Shown piece by piece: positions 20,201-28,731 of a DNA stretch of 64,000 nt. Position 1 is the stretch's first letter, and every line of letters starts with the position of its first letter. The DNA comes from Lysobacterales bacterium. Lineage in GTDB: Bacteria; Pseudomonadota; Gammaproteobacteria; Xanthomonadales; Xanthomonadaceae. The stretch is from assembly GCA_017302035.1 (NCBI GenBank), contig JAFLEA010000011.1:1-64000 (forward strand), read 5' to 3'. The position numbers and the translations under genes were made by a program. The notes under the pieces are model-generated. The model had not been told where the DNA came from and did no database searches. It saw only the letters and a program-made list of their open reading frames with translations.

Positions 20201-20220
20201 GGGCCGGGAAATCCCGGCCC
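20201..20220 (-). terminator. Terminator-like hairpin downstream of entericidin gene
   Basis: GGGCCGGGAAATCCCGGCCC forms a strong stem with 8-bp arms. It sits ~26 bp downstream of the leftward entericidin stop, with only a weak T-rich tail. Confidence 0.55.
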
Positions 20221-20245
20221 TCCGGAACACGGCGTGCCGCGAACC

Positions 20246-20398
20246 TCAGCAGCGGCCGTCCTTGCAGTCTTCCGCTTTCTTCTCGACCTTCTCGCCGGCC
20301 TTCTGGATGTCCTTGCCGGCACCGGCCATGGTGTTGCAGGCCGACAGCATGGATACCGAAAACAGGCTCAGCAGGGTCAGGGCGACGATGCGCTTCAT
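20246..20398 (-). CDS. Entericidin A/B-family lipoprotein
   Basis: 50-residue lipoprotein precursor. The signal sequence ends in the lipobox LSAC, and the mature part ([20 protein letters not shown]) is the entericidin signature. Entericidin-like peptides are membrane lipoproteins linked to envelope stress. A second antidote-like entericidin gene is not adjacent. Confidence 0.9.
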   Translation of the reverse strand: MKRIVALTLLSLFSVSMLSACNTMAGAGKDIQKAGEKVEKKAEDCKDGRC

Positions 20399-20507
20399 GG
20401 GCAATCTCCTGGTCGGGGTGAAGGATGCGGATGGTTCCTTGCCGGCCGACAATGCCACGGCGAGGCGGAAGCATCCATGAAAGCGCATCGTACAGCCACG
20501 CGCCGGT

Positions 20508-21431
20508 TCAGTCGCGCATCAGGGTGGATTTCCCGAACAGGCTCTCCACCAGGTCCACCGCCAGCTCGGCGGTCATGTTGTGGTCGTCCAGGACCGGGTT
20601 GAGCTCGACGATGTCCAGCGAGCCCATGCGCCCGGTGTCGGCGATCATCTCCATCGCCAACTGCGCCTCGCGGTAGTTCGGCCCACCGGGAACGGTGGTG
20701 CCCACGCCCGGGGCGATGCCCGGGTCGAGGAAATCGACGTCGAAGCTGACGTGCAAGTGGGTGTCGGCGCCCACGCCCTCGAGCGCCTGCTCCATCACTC
20801 GCTTCATCCCGATCTCGTCGATGTAGCGCATGTCGTAGATGTCCAGGCCGTGCCGCTTGACCAGGCGTTTCTCCTCCGGATCGACCGAACGGATCCCGAT
20901 CTGCCGGAACTGGCGCGGATGCATGGCCGGGGCTTCGCCGCCGAGCCCGGTCAGCGCGTCCGGACCCAGCCCGCACAGACAGGCCACCGGCATGCCGTGC
21001 ACGTTGCCCGAAGGGGTGACGGCGCTGGTGTTGAAGTCCGAATGCGCATCCAGCCACAGCACGCGCAGGTCCTTGCCGGTCTCGCGGCAGTGGCGCGCCA
21101 CCGCCGCGATCGAGCCGATCGCCAGGCAGTGGTCGCCGCCGAGCATCACCGGCAGGCGCCCGGCGCGCAGTTCGCCCAGGCTGGCCTCCATCAACGCGGC
21201 GTTCCAGTCCACCACCTGCTGCAGGTGGCGGTAACCGTCGACCGGCGACTGCCAGGGATTGGCCGGACCGGCGAGGTTGCCGCAGTCGCGCACGTCCACG
21301 CCGCGCCCGGTCAGCGCCTCGGCCAGCCCGGCGATCCGCAACGCCTCCGGCCCCAGCGAGGCACCGCGATGGCCGGCACCGACGTCGGTGGGCACGCCGA
21401 TCAGCGAAACGGGAGGAAAGGTGCGGACCAT
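20508..21431 (-). CDS. rocF: Arginase
   Basis: Mn-dependent enzyme hydrolysing arginine to ornithine and urea, 307 residues from the ATG at 21431, which has GGAG 6 bp upstream; an upstream ATG at 21458 is possible. Metal-binding motifs are complete: GGDHCLAIGS, WLDAHSDFNT and SFDVDFLDPGIAPGVGT. It is the last core gene before the atypical island; its promoter must lie in the spacer that forms the island boundary. Confidence 0.94.
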   Translation of the reverse strand: MVRTFPPVSLIGVPTDVGAGHRGASLGPEALRIAGLAEALTGRGVDVRDCGNLAGPANPWQSPVDGYRHLQQVVDWNAALMEASLGELRAGRLPVMLGGDHCLAIGSIAAVARHCRETGKDLRVLWLDAHSDFNTSAVTPSGNVHGMPVACLCGLGPDALTGLGGEAPAMHPRQFRQIGIRSVDPEEKRLVKRHGLDIYDMRYIDEIGMKRVMEQALEGVGADTHLHVSFDVDFLDPGIAPGVGTTVPGGPNYREAQLAMEMIADTGRMGSLDIVELNPVLDDHNMTAELAVDLVESLFGKSTLMRD

Positions 21432-21458
21432 GCTCGACTCCATGGGTTCGGGCGGCAT

Positions 21459-21802
21459 GACGCGGGCCGCACGACTGCGTTGGGCCTATCCGATTCCTAT
21501 AGGCCGGCCAGAGTTAGGCAGGACAATGGTTTCAGGCAGGCGGCCAGTTCTTGTGCCCCCAAATGTGCCCCCTGACTGCGGGCGCTGGGCATCCGGGGAC
21601 GGGGCTTGTTTCGGGCCTGTATCCTACCGGCCCAGGGGGATGACATGCATCGATGGCACTTCTGGCTGCTCTGGCGGCCGCCTCACACACGGTCTAGGGC
21701 CAGACGATCACGGCCCAAGGCCCCGAAACCTGCTGGCCCTGCCTTACAGGGCATCCCGAACGCACCGTAGCCCGATTACACCTGCGTCGGCCCCAACGGG
21801 GG
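21459..21802. other. Spacer at the left boundary of the island
   Basis: About 340 bp without a supported gene. It contains a doubled G/C tract, TGTGCCCCC-AAA-TGTGCCCCC (around 21551-21571). Similar G/C tracts (GGGGGCAC, TGCCCCCA) lie beside the truncated recombinase at 28565-28625. This is the likely transition from core to transferred DNA; the exact junction is not visible. Confidence 0.4.
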
Positions 21803-22282
21803 TCAAGCCGCTTTTCTTGCCTCATCAACACAGATCTTCACGAACTCTGTAGCAGGTAGTTTCATATCTGCTGAGTCAAATTTTTGTTCGCTGATCATTC
21901 TTACGATTGCCATCAGCAGAGAAAGTGGCACTGCGGAAAAGACGACAAGAGCAATACTGATAACAAAGATAGCGTGCCAATTGGAGCTATTAACCTTTTC
22001 CAATATTTCCGTGAAGCCTCCACCAAGCAAGATCGAGTGGAGCGCGAAGAAAAGGAAGATGAGATAGATGCCAGCAATAATCCCAATGAAGAAGAAAGCA
22101 AACCATCGCATATCGCGATAGGCTTTCATGCTTTGCTGAACTTCTGACCTGTAGTCCTCACTCCAAGCAGATGGAGGAGCAGGGCTATCTGTAGGCACGC
22201 TTTGAGTGTCAGTCGCAGATCTCGCGGCTGCGGCTGCAGCCGCAGCCATTTCCTCAAATTCTCTGCCCGTACCAGTAGTCAC
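21803..22282 (-). CDS. Two-helix membrane protein coupled to a Panacea-domain gene (candidate toxin)
   Basis: 159 residues. A poly-Ala N-terminal stretch is followed by two long hydrophobic helices (WFAFFFIGIIAGIYLIFLFF, ~residues 60-80; FVISIALVVFSAVPLSLLMA, ~105-125) and a soluble tail. No family recognised. Its ATG overlaps the stop of the upstream Panacea gene by 4 bp (ATGA), so the two are translated together. By analogy with PanAT systems, where membrane-active toxins are paired with Panacea antitoxins, this is a candidate toxin. The base composition is much more AT-rich than the chromosome. Confidence 0.65.
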   Translation of the reverse strand: MTTGTGREFEEMAAAAAAAARSATDTQSVPTDSPAPPSAWSEDYRSEVQQSMKAYRDMRWFAFFFIGIIAGIYLIFLFFALHSILLGGGFTEILEKVNSSNWHAIFVISIALVVFSAVPLSLLMAIVRMISEQKFDSADMKLPATEFVKICVDEARKAA

Positions 22283-22779
22283 GCATGAGCCTGCTGCTGG
22301 ATTTCAGCGATCTTTGATTTGTAGTGATCATTGATCAACCGGTCATCAATCTCAGCAAAGTATTGGTTGCTTCCACCCTGCTGATGCCATGCGACATACC
22401 AAGGAGTATCCGGCATATGCGTCATGGATGACAGTTGAACTCCACTGAATCCCGCATAATGCGTCCAGACGTGGTCTAGGAGCGACATGGTCGTCTCATC
22501 CATCTGGGCTTCTCGCAACCAAGGTAGCGCACTGGAACGAAGCGGCTCACGCACGGCGCCACTGCCATAACGCTTTACTTGGTCATATAGAGATTTGATA
22601 ACGGGACCGTACTTCCAAGCCTGCACGGTTTCATTGATCAACGGTCGGTCTAAATAACCCAAGTGCCACCCGTGCGCTATATACACGAGCTTGATCAATT
22701 GCATAGGCGTGACCGCCCGTCCTTCGCGAGAAGCCTTGTCCAAAAAGTAGTTCGCGATTGTGGCTGGCGAGTAGGTCAT
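22279..22779 (-). CDS. Panacea-domain (DUF4065, SocA-like) protein, candidate antitoxin
   Basis: 166 residues with the DUF4065/Panacea fold: IANYFLDKASREGRAVTPMQ, LIKLVYIAHGWHLGYLDRPL, ETVQAWKYGPVIKSLYDQVK and FSGVQLSSMTHMPDTPW in the usual order. The domain is known as a promiscuous antitoxin (PanA) and as phage GepA-like proteins. It is the first gene of a two-gene operon with the membrane protein above, and antitoxin-first order fits a toxin-antitoxin unit. Autoregulation is likely but not shown. Confidence 0.85.
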   Translation of the reverse strand: MTYSPATIANYFLDKASREGRAVTPMQLIKLVYIAHGWHLGYLDRPLINETVQAWKYGPVIKSLYDQVKRYGSGAVREPLRSSALPWLREAQMDETTMSLLDHVWTHYAGFSGVQLSSMTHMPDTPWYVAWHQQGGSNQYFAEIDDRLINDHYKSKIAEIQQQAHA

Positions 22780-23303
22780 CTTGATCTCCCCTAACCTGCT
22801 ATGGGGCAGCTCTGGCCTGTTCCACGGCCTAAAACGATAGCAGATAAGTCTGTGGATAACTTGTGTTGAAGTAAGGAATTTTCAAGCTGAATTAAGATGT
22901 TGGCTTAGGAGCTGTTAAGCAAAATTGGGGAAATAAGAGTCTGTTTTTTCAACACTTTTTAGGCTCTATCAATTTCGAACACACCGATCCAGCCACCTCA
23001 GATCACATCTAGTCTGACCTGAGGAATCGGGTTTCCCTTACGCTTTAACATGCCGTTTTCTGACCTAGGGGCAGCGCTTCCCCGACCAGTGGCGCGGAGC
23101 CCGGCCTTCTGGCCTGCCCCTGGCCCCTCCTCGCGCCCCTGGCCACGGGCGCTGGCTGGGCTAGGGGGCCAGAGTCGACCGTACACCGGTCAGGCAGGCC
23201 GCACCCTCCCCAATTCGGCCCCTCACCACGCGTCTCGCCTCTTGCGACTGGCGTGCCTGATCCTCGGGCCACACAAGCCGATGGGAGAGAGCAAGGCCCA
23301 GCA
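22780..23303. other. Mixed AT-rich and GC-rich spacer, promoter side of the Panacea operon
   Basis: The left 200 bp are AT-rich (about 22830-22990) and should hold the leftward promoter of the Panacea operon. From about 23045 to 23245 the DNA becomes very GC-rich with repeated CTGGCC/CCCCTGG words and potential stems. This abrupt change suggests a junction between two acquired pieces. No gene is supported. Confidence 0.45.
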
Positions 23304-23852
23304 ATGGACATCAACTACTGCTTCGATTTGCTGGGCTCGCCGTGCTTCCCTCAATCGGTATGGGCCGCCTGGGTGCAAGCAATCGGCTCGGTTCTTGCGA
23401 TCGGGCTATCCATCCTGTTTTGGCGACTGGATGTAAGGGAGCGACGCCGGCGTGCGTTCATGGCCCAGGCTGTACTAGCCACATATATTCTCTTGCCCGT
23501 AGGCGAGACACTGCAATTCCTCAGGAGCCTTAAAGGCCCGGCAGGGATCGTGAATGTTTATGGAGGATATCGAGGCAGGCATCAACATGTAGCAAGCTTC
23601 AAAATTCCGAAGCGCCTTCAAAGGGCACGAGCACGAACCGAATCCCTCGGAGACCTCGGACCACTGCTACTCCTCTTCCTAGGCGATCTAAGCCATGTTC
23701 TAACCATCGGACAGGCTCTTATGCATGGAACGAGGAAAGAAGATCTCTTAGCCAAGCATGGCATGGATTACGAGCAGACGATACGTCGCACTATTGACCG
23801 AGGCGAACTGCTGCTTTTCCGGATTGAGGAATCAATCAAGAGGCTGTCTTAG
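23304..23852 (+). CDS. Membrane-anchored protein of unknown function
   Basis: 182 residues with one hydrophobic segment near the N-terminus (WVQAIGSVLAIGLSILFWRL, ~19-38) followed by a basic stretch (DVRERRRRAF) and a soluble helical domain. The membrane-helix-then-helical-domain layout recalls some phage-defence membrane proteins, but no motif is recognisable. The ATG at 23304 is preferred over an upstream in-frame ATG at 23253 that adds polar residues. It is followed 11 bp later by another unknown gene, so they probably form a pair. Confidence 0.6.
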   Translation: MDINYCFDLLGSPCFPQSVWAAWVQAIGSVLAIGLSILFWRLDVRERRRRAFMAQAVLATYILLPVGETLQFLRSLKGPAGIVNVYGGYRGRHQHVASFKIPKRLQRARARTESLGDLGPLLLLFLGDLSHVLTIGQALMHGTRKEDLLAKHGMDYEQTIRRTIDRGELLLFRIEESIKRLS

Positions 23853-23863
23853 TTGAGTGCTAT

Positions 23864-24466
23864 ATGACAACTGTCCATGTAACTATCGATCCCAACATAG
23901 AGTCCAACGACTTAGCCGATCTGCGCCTCTTTCATGAGCGGGTCGTAAGCCTAGCGAACACTGCACTTGTCAAAGGTAACCAATCGAGGATCGGCGCCTC
24001 TCTGTCGATAAGCAGGGAGTCAGGCATTGTAGTTCGCACGACTCTACCTCCAGAAGAACAACTTGCCCAATTCCTAATGGCCTTCCGCTTCTTCTACTTG
24101 AAGAAGGAGCCAACGCATTTTCCAAGGATATTAAACGTCGTCTCAAAGTATGCGGACAATTCTTACAGAGAAATCGCCAAGACATTGAAATTGCAGTGGA
24201 AGCAGAGTCTGTTCAAGAACTCCGCCACCATACGCTGGAACGGCCAGCCGCTTACAGCAAAGCAATTGATCGATCTATGGTTCAATGCTCACTACTTCCA
24301 TAGTGATGCGGACAAGCGAACGGAGCTCGCTAGGCTGAACGCCCTAATGCGGGAAGATTTCTGCAAGTTCCTACTTGTGGATAGCACTTACAACGCATCA
24401 GATGTTGTGCAAAGATTCCATTCAGGAATCGGGGCGCTATTCGTTCAAGTTGGAACCACAATATAA
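23864..24466 (+). CDS. Unknown protein, partner of the preceding membrane protein
   Basis: 200 residues, soluble, no signal peptide. Rich in charged helical segments (DLADLRLFHERVVSLANTAL; DADKRTELARLNALMREDFC). No domain recognised. It sits 11 bp downstream of the membrane-anchored gene on the same strand. The AT-rich codon use differs strongly from the core genes and indicates transfer. The pair could be an accessory or defence unit; that is inference from position only. Confidence 0.55.
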   Translation: MTTVHVTIDPNIESNDLADLRLFHERVVSLANTALVKGNQSRIGASLSISRESGIVVRTTLPPEEQLAQFLMAFRFFYLKKEPTHFPRILNVVSKYADNSYREIAKTLKLQWKQSLFKNSATIRWNGQPLTAKQLIDLWFNAHYFHSDADKRTELARLNALMREDFCKFLLVDSTYNASDVVQRFHSGIGALFVQVGTTI

Positions 24467-24577
24467 GCGGGCACCTCATGGAAACCGGCGCGCCTAAGGC
24501 TGACCCCAGACTGTCATCGGGACGTATCGATGATCACTGCCATGGCGATGAGCGGAATATCTCAGGCAAATAACCGT

Positions 24578-25042
24578 CTACTTTGGCGAACTGCCCCTCT
24601 CCTGCTCTTCCATGATCTCGGCCAATGTCTTTCCCTGGCATTGATCAATCAATGCATCTGGCTTGGTGGCCTGCTCAATGAACTCAGGGCTCGATTGCCG
24701 ACCAGTGCGTTTGTACTCGACGTAGTCTTGTGCAGTGAGAATGCACCATTGGATGCCCTGCCAGAGGAAAACGGCCAACAATGCCAACAGCCGCACCGCA
24801 ACTACAGCTATCGCCGCTGCCACCGTCACAACGGCCACGACTGCGATGAAGGCGAGCGCGCCCTGGCCTCCTTTACCCCAGCCTTGCCTGTAGCTAACGC
24901 CAGGAATCCCCGTTCGGATGCTGAATCCACTTGATCCGATGGAGCCGTACCTGCCGCGCACGCTAGTGCCGACTCCGGACTTACTCACGTTCAGACCGAA
25001 GCCATTTCCCATGTTGATCCGACGGTAGAACCGGAAACCCAT
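24578..25042 (-). CDS. DUF4236-domain membrane protein
   Basis: 154 residues. The N-terminal ~55 residues match DUF4236 (MGFRFYRRINMGNGFGLNVS, GVGTSVRGRYGSIGSSGFSI, GIPGVSYRQG). Two hydrophobic helices follow (ALAFIAVVAVVTVAAAIAVV and LLALLAVFLWQGIQW), then a soluble tail. Function unknown; the domain occurs widely in accessory DNA. It starts 26 bp downstream of the SH3-like gene stop on the same strand and may share its transcript. Confidence 0.8.
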   Translation of the reverse strand: MGFRFYRRINMGNGFGLNVSKSGVGTSVRGRYGSIGSSGFSIRTGIPGVSYRQGWGKGGQGALAFIAVVAVVTVAAAIAVVAVRLLALLAVFLWQGIQWCILTAQDYVEYKRTGRQSSPEFIEQATKPDALIDQCQGKTLAEIMEEQERGSSPK

Positions 25043-25068
25043 CTACTTCTCCCCCGCTGCCCACCCGC

Positions 25069-25611
25069 TCAACGATACCGCTTGTTGCCCCCGGACGTGA
25101 TGCAGTACCTGCCGCCCCGCGGACCGTAGCAGTTCGCCGATCCCGAGCAGGGGCAACCTCCGGTGTAGGACTGGCGACTAGCCCTTGCCACTGGCGCGGG
25201 CGCCTGTACCGGCGCTGGCCGCCAGCATCCAGCAGAGGCGCACGTGTAGCGCGCGGCGATCCATCCCGATGTGCCGCCGCCCTCCACCCTCAGCCAGCCA
25301 GCGCGCGACTCCTGCACCAGCACCTCCTGGCCTCCGGCAAGCTTCCCCACCACAGCACCATTCGGGGACTCACGGACGTTCAAGGAGGCCGCATCGACAT
25401 AACGCCTTTCAACCGGCGCCACGGGCCTGAGAGGTTCTGCTGGAGCCAGGGAGGCCGGCTGGCTGATCGCCTGCGGCTGTGAGTACACCGTAGGAGCCTT
25501 TAGGGCGTCGTTGCTCGACCCTCCCGAGCATCGCCCCATCACCCAGGCAATGACCAGCATCACAACAACCACACTGGCCGAAAGACCCTGTGTCCTGCTG
25601 TTCCGAGCCAT
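25069..25611 (-). CDS. Membrane-anchored SH3-domain protein
   Basis: 180 residues. An N-terminal membrane anchor (SASVVVVMLVIAWVMGRCSG) is followed by a Pro/Ala linker and a bacterial SH3 domain (YVDAASLNVRESPNGAVVGK, GQEVLVQESRAGWLRVE, GWIAARYTC; ~75-135). The C-terminal Cys-rich CPCSGSANCYGPRGGRYCIT resembles the basic-adaptor type tail found on phage and accessory proteins. Probably faces the periplasm and binds peptidoglycan or protein. Confidence 0.78.
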   Translation of the reverse strand: MARNSRTQGLSASVVVVMLVIAWVMGRCSGGSSNDALKAPTVYSQPQAISQPASLAPAEPLRPVAPVERRYVDAASLNVRESPNGAVVGKLAGGQEVLVQESRAGWLRVEGGGTSGWIAARYTCASAGCWRPAPVQAPAPVARASRQSYTGGCPCSGSANCYGPRGGRYCITSGGNKRYR

Positions 25612-26002
25612 AGTCGCTCCCCACTCCCCTGCCCCATTCTGACGCATTCCCACTGAGGGGTCGCCTCAATAGCCTTGGCGCGCAGGAGGCGCCTACAGCG
25701 GTCATTTTGACCGGCGCGCTGTGGGGCGGGGCTCAGTGGCCCATTCGTCCCGGTCTGCTTCGTAAGGTTGCAGCAGGCGAAAGTGTCGCCCATGGGCGAC
25801 AAATCACCGAGCGCCAGGCCAGGGGAATCAAGCCAGCCTGAAGCTTTGAATATGCCTCCTAGCGTCACTATTGGGCACCAGGTCCAGCTACTAAGTACGC
25901 TGATTGGTGACACACATCACACATACTGCTGGCATGGTTCCTGCTTGAAAATATGGCATAGAACTGACCATTTCGCGCTTAAAGATCAGGAGAGAGAGAA
26001 CC
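25612..26002. other. Divergent intergenic region inside the island
   Basis: About 390 bp between the leftward SH3 gene and the rightward secreted-protein gene. A good ribosome site (AGGAGAGAGAG, ~25989-25999) precedes the ATG at 26003. It should contain two divergent promoters; I could not place them with confidence. No gene is supported. Confidence 0.5.
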
Positions 26003-26767
26003 ATGCGTCTAGTCACTCTAGTCATTGCCATTGGGTTATCTTTCAGCGCATATGCACAACGCCAATTTCAGCCCGTAACCGTGGATGGCCAAGAAATTCG
26101 CTATGAAGCCGGAACCGCATACGTACTAGCAGAGACAAGTAAGGCTCAAGTCGCGATCAGCTACTCTCCAGACAGCAAGAAAACAGGGCTGGTCATTGTT
26201 CGCGTCACCAACATAGGTGACCGACCTTTTAACGTGACTGACTCTTCCGTCACAGTTCAATCCAATGGCGCAGCACTCGAAGTGCCGACATACCAGCAGC
26301 GTGTTGCCAAACTGAAGCGCGCCGAGATGTGGAGTGGAATCGCCACCGGGCTGGCTGCTGCTGCAAACAGCATCAACGCCTCCAGCGCCGGATATGAAAC
26401 CTATTCCGGCACATATCGGGCGAACACGAATGCATCATTCTATGGGTCCGGTCGGTCTGCATATGGGACCGCAACGACGACAGGCTATTACTCCGGCAGC
26501 GGCTATAACGCCACTGCCGCGCAGCTTGCCAAGTCAGATGCTGACTACAAAAATCAAATCCTCATGGATCAGCAAAGAGTAACGGCAGAATATGCGAGGA
26601 AGAATCTTCAAGATCGCGCATTACGCACAAACACGATTGACCCGGGAATGAGCGTGATCGGAGACGTGGAGATCGAGCTTCCAAAGCGAAGGAAGAACGA
26701 GTTGGTTGAGCTCTCAATCAACGTCGAGGCTGCGGGTGAAGTCATAACGTTCCGTTTCCGGGAATGA
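26003..26767 (+). CDS. Secreted protein with Tyr/Ser/Gly-rich centre, unknown function
   Basis: 254 residues with a signal peptide (RLVTLVIAIGLSFSAYAQ). A beta-rich N-terminal domain (VAISYSPDSKKTGLVIVRVT, GDRPFNVTDSSVTVQ) is followed by a low-complexity stretch of Tyr, Ser, Gly and Thr (~130-175). A helical segment and a beta-rich end (VELSINVEAAGEVITFRF) close the protein. No family recognised. It overlaps the next gene by 4 bp (ATGA). Confidence 0.65.
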   Translation: MRLVTLVIAIGLSFSAYAQRQFQPVTVDGQEIRYEAGTAYVLAETSKAQVAISYSPDSKKTGLVIVRVTNIGDRPFNVTDSSVTVQSNGAALEVPTYQQRVAKLKRAEMWSGIATGLAAAANSINASSAGYETYSGTYRANTNASFYGSGRSAYGTATTTGYYSGSGYNATAAQLAKSDADYKNQILMDQQRVTAEYARKNLQDRALRTNTIDPGMSVIGDVEIELPKRRKNELVELSINVEAAGEVITFRFRE

Positions 26768-27147
26768 CTCATCATCGCCCAATGAGCTTCAATGGCATGC
26801 AGAGATTGTGTTTCGTCTGTTGTGCAGTGATGCTGTATGTCGCAGGAGGCGCTTGGGCTCACAGTGGCGGCCTGAACAAGGACGGCTGTCACAACGACCG
26901 GAAGAATGGCGGGTATCACTGCCATCGAACGCCGGCTGCGCCTACCAGCTATCAGCGACTCGCTCCTACCTCCTTGGCGCCCGCCAATATGGCCCCGGCT
27001 CAGCGTGCCAGCGGGCGTGCATTCTCCAACTGCGATGAGGTGCGCGCCGCAGGGGCTGCACCCGTCCGGCGTGGCGATCCGGGCTATGGACCGCATCTTG
27101 ATCGGGATAACGACGGGATCGGCTGCGAGCCCTACCGTGGGCGCTAA
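26764..27147 (+). CDS. Secreted protein with YHYH-like and excalibur calcium-binding domains
   Basis: 127 residues, or ~116 from an internal Met that fits the signal peptide better (MQRLCFVCCAVMLYVAGGAW). The mature protein begins with a His/Cys-rich domain (HSGGLNKDGCHNDRKNGGYH) of the YHYH-like class. It ends in an excalibur domain with the calcium-loop DRDNDGIGCE. It is co-translated with the upstream gene. Extracellular, probably metal-stabilised; role unknown. Confidence 0.8.
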   Translation: MTHHRPMSFNGMQRLCFVCCAVMLYVAGGAWAHSGGLNKDGCHNDRKNGGYHCHRTPAAPTSYQRLAPTSLAPANMAPAQRASGRAFSNCDEVRAAGAAPVRRGDPGYGPHLDRDNDGIGCEPYRGR

Positions 27148-27171
27148 TTCGACCAATATGTAGGAGGCTCG

Positions 27172-27489
27172 ATGATCCGCTTGCCCTTCATCATTGCATC
27201 GGCATACATACTTTTAGCCACAGGCTGCTCGATGGACTCCTGCCGCGAGTACTCAAAGTACACCTGCGCTCAATTGGAAAAGCAGACGTACAACGTCTAC
27301 TACTACGACAAGGACGCCCGATCAGGAGATTAGCGGGAGTTCCCTCTCGGGCAGACCATCGGCCTGCAGAGCTGCGGCACTCTTGCCTGGAACAAGGCCG
27401 CTGTTCGCGAAGTTTGGCGGGATGGCGACTGGTCGTATATTTGCTGCCTGCAGACCAAGACATCCTCTTGTGCCGAGAAGCACCGATAG
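27172..27489 (+). pseudogene. Cys-rich lipoprotein gene interrupted by an in-frame TAG
   Basis: An ATG at 27172 with GGAGG upstream opens a lipoprotein with lipobox ATGC (IRLPFIIASAYILLATGC). After 53 codons a TAG (27331-27333) stops it. The same frame then continues for 51 sense codons (EFPLGQTIGLQSCGTLAWNK, DGDWSYICCLQTK) to a second TAG at 27487. The continuing part keeps protein-like composition and the Cys-rich character, so it is probably the original C-terminus. Either a recent nonsense mutation or programmed readthrough; the former is more likely. Confidence 0.65.
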
Positions 27490-27492
27490 GTG

Positions 27493-28026
27493 CTACCGGG
27501 ACCCCTGCACCTGCTTCTCCAGCTCATCCGCCAGCTCCACCAACTCCGGATCCTTGGTGTCCTGGGCGATCCTGCGCAGCATCTGAAGCTGACCCAGTAT
27601 CTCGCCGACAGGCTTGTCCGTGTTATGGGCCAGCCACATCACTGCGCGCGGGTTGGTCATCAGCCGGGCAAATCCGTTCGCCATGCCTGCAGCGGCAGCC
27701 GACGCGCCGATGGTGTAGATCGCCTCCGCCACATTGCCCCGCAAGAGCGACTGGCCGGCGATGACTGAAGTGCCGGCCATCTGGATCAAGGCAGCCTGCC
27801 GTGAGGTTCCAGAGGTGTTGTGGAACACGCGACTACCGTCCCGCACGCGTTCGGCCATCTTCGCGATCCGGTCCATGCTATGGCTGAAGATGGGGCCATG
27901 GCGGTCGAACAGCGCCTTCCGCGCCTCTGGGCTGACCTTGTTCCAGTTGGTCAGGAAGCTCAACATGCTGAACACGTCGCCAGCGCTGTTCTGCTGGCTG
28001 TTGGTGGCCCGACCCATCCACCGCAC
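27493..28026 (-). pseudogene. C-terminal fragment of a phage-like protein
   Basis: About 177 residues, helical, without a convincing start: the only start is a GTG inside an open frame that runs on upstream. Segments such as VSPEARKALFDRHGPIFSHS, NTSGTSRQAALIQMAGTSVI and LVELADELEKQVQ resemble C-termini of large phage internal proteins; this is an impression, not a family match. It overlaps the small gene to its right in another frame, consistent with deletion debris. Confidence 0.45.
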
Positions 28027-28184
28027 GAATGATGCGGTGAGTTCCGATCCTTTTCCCGAAGGCTGTCGATCGCTCGTAGTGCTTCCCTTCCGGGCATGTA
28101 GTCGATCCGCGTCATCCTGGCGCGTCGCTTCCGCTGAAGCTCGGCGATCCGCCCCTTGTCTCGGGAGAGGTATCCGTCTGTCAT
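27960..28184 (-). CDS. Small basic phage-like protein, probably with altered C-terminus
   Basis: 74 residues. The start at 28184 has a textbook ribosome site (AAGGAGG, ~5 bp spacing), so translation is credible. The N-terminal 47 residues are helical and basic (RDKGRIAELQRKRRARMTRI, PGREALRAIDSLREKD). The rest overlaps the adjacent fragment in another frame and looks random, suggesting a frameshift or fusion. Function unknown. Confidence 0.45.
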   Translation of the reverse strand: MTDGYLSRDKGRIAELQRKRRARMTRIDYMPGREALRAIDSLREKDRNSPHHSCGGWVGPPTASRTALATCSAC

Positions 28185-28234
28185 TGAAGCCTCCTTCTAC
28201 GGCCTGGCCAGACGCCGGGATGGCGCCCCATTAG

Positions 28235-28573
28235 TCAGGCGTGGCCCCTTATGCATTCGTTCGGCGTATGCCATCGCGCCCGGAATGACTCTTCGGTCTC
28301 ATCCGGGTCTCTCACAAACTTGCAGCCGCACGGTTCACGCAGCCCAGCGCGCGCGTCGTCGCGCTTGATCACCACCTCCCTGAGCGTCACCTCCGGATAC
28401 ACACCGACCGCCAGGCGCTTCTCGCGACCAGCGAAGCGGTACTTCATGCGCCAGTACTTCGACCCGTTGGGCATGACTTCCAAGTACAAACCACCGCCGG
28501 CAGCAAGCTTGTACGGCTTGTCCTTGGCCTTCGCGTTTCGTGCTGCAAAGTCGGTGAGCGTCTTGGTCGCCAT
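28235..28573 (-). pseudogene. Truncated tyrosine recombinase (DUF4102-type integrase N-terminus)
   Basis: Only the N-terminal ~80 residues of a P4-type integrase remain: KTLTDFAARNAKAKDKPYKL, GGGLYLEVMPNGSKYWRMKY and REKRLAVGVYPEVTLREV. The core-binding and catalytic domains with the R-H-R-Y residues are missing; the last ~30 residues are foreign. It starts at the ATG at 28573, ~165 bp from the tRNA-Thr 3' end and reading away from it, the usual orientation of an island integrase. It cannot be active. Confidence 0.85.
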
Positions 28574-28652
28574 GAGGGGGCACAACCCCGATCCGATGCC
28601 CCCACCCTGGGGACCTGCCCCCAAACATGCCCCGGCTTGGGCTGGGATGCAA

Positions 28653-28731
28653 TGGGACGGCATGGGACAACATGGGACGCCAGAATGCCTTGATTCAGGC
28701 TATTTTCGGGATTCGTGGGACGGGATGGGAC
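28653..28731. repeat. Five TGGGAC direct repeats at the island end (candidate integrase arm sites)
   Basis: TGGGAC occurs at 28653, 28663, 28673, 28716 and 28726. The spacing is exactly 10 bp within each group, giving a group of three and a group of two, between the integrase remnant and the tRNA 3' end. Phased direct repeats here fit arm-type binding sites of the lost recombinase. Confidence 0.6.

Noticed and set aside
21459..21802. Search for a second copy of the tRNA-Thr 3' end as island attL
   Set aside because: No match to the T-arm/acceptor sequence was found here, so no direct-repeat boundary is claimed.
28652..28731. Short CRISPR or satellite from TGGGAC repeats
   Set aside because: The 6-bp units in 10-bp phasing next to an integrase remnant fit recombinase arm sites much better.
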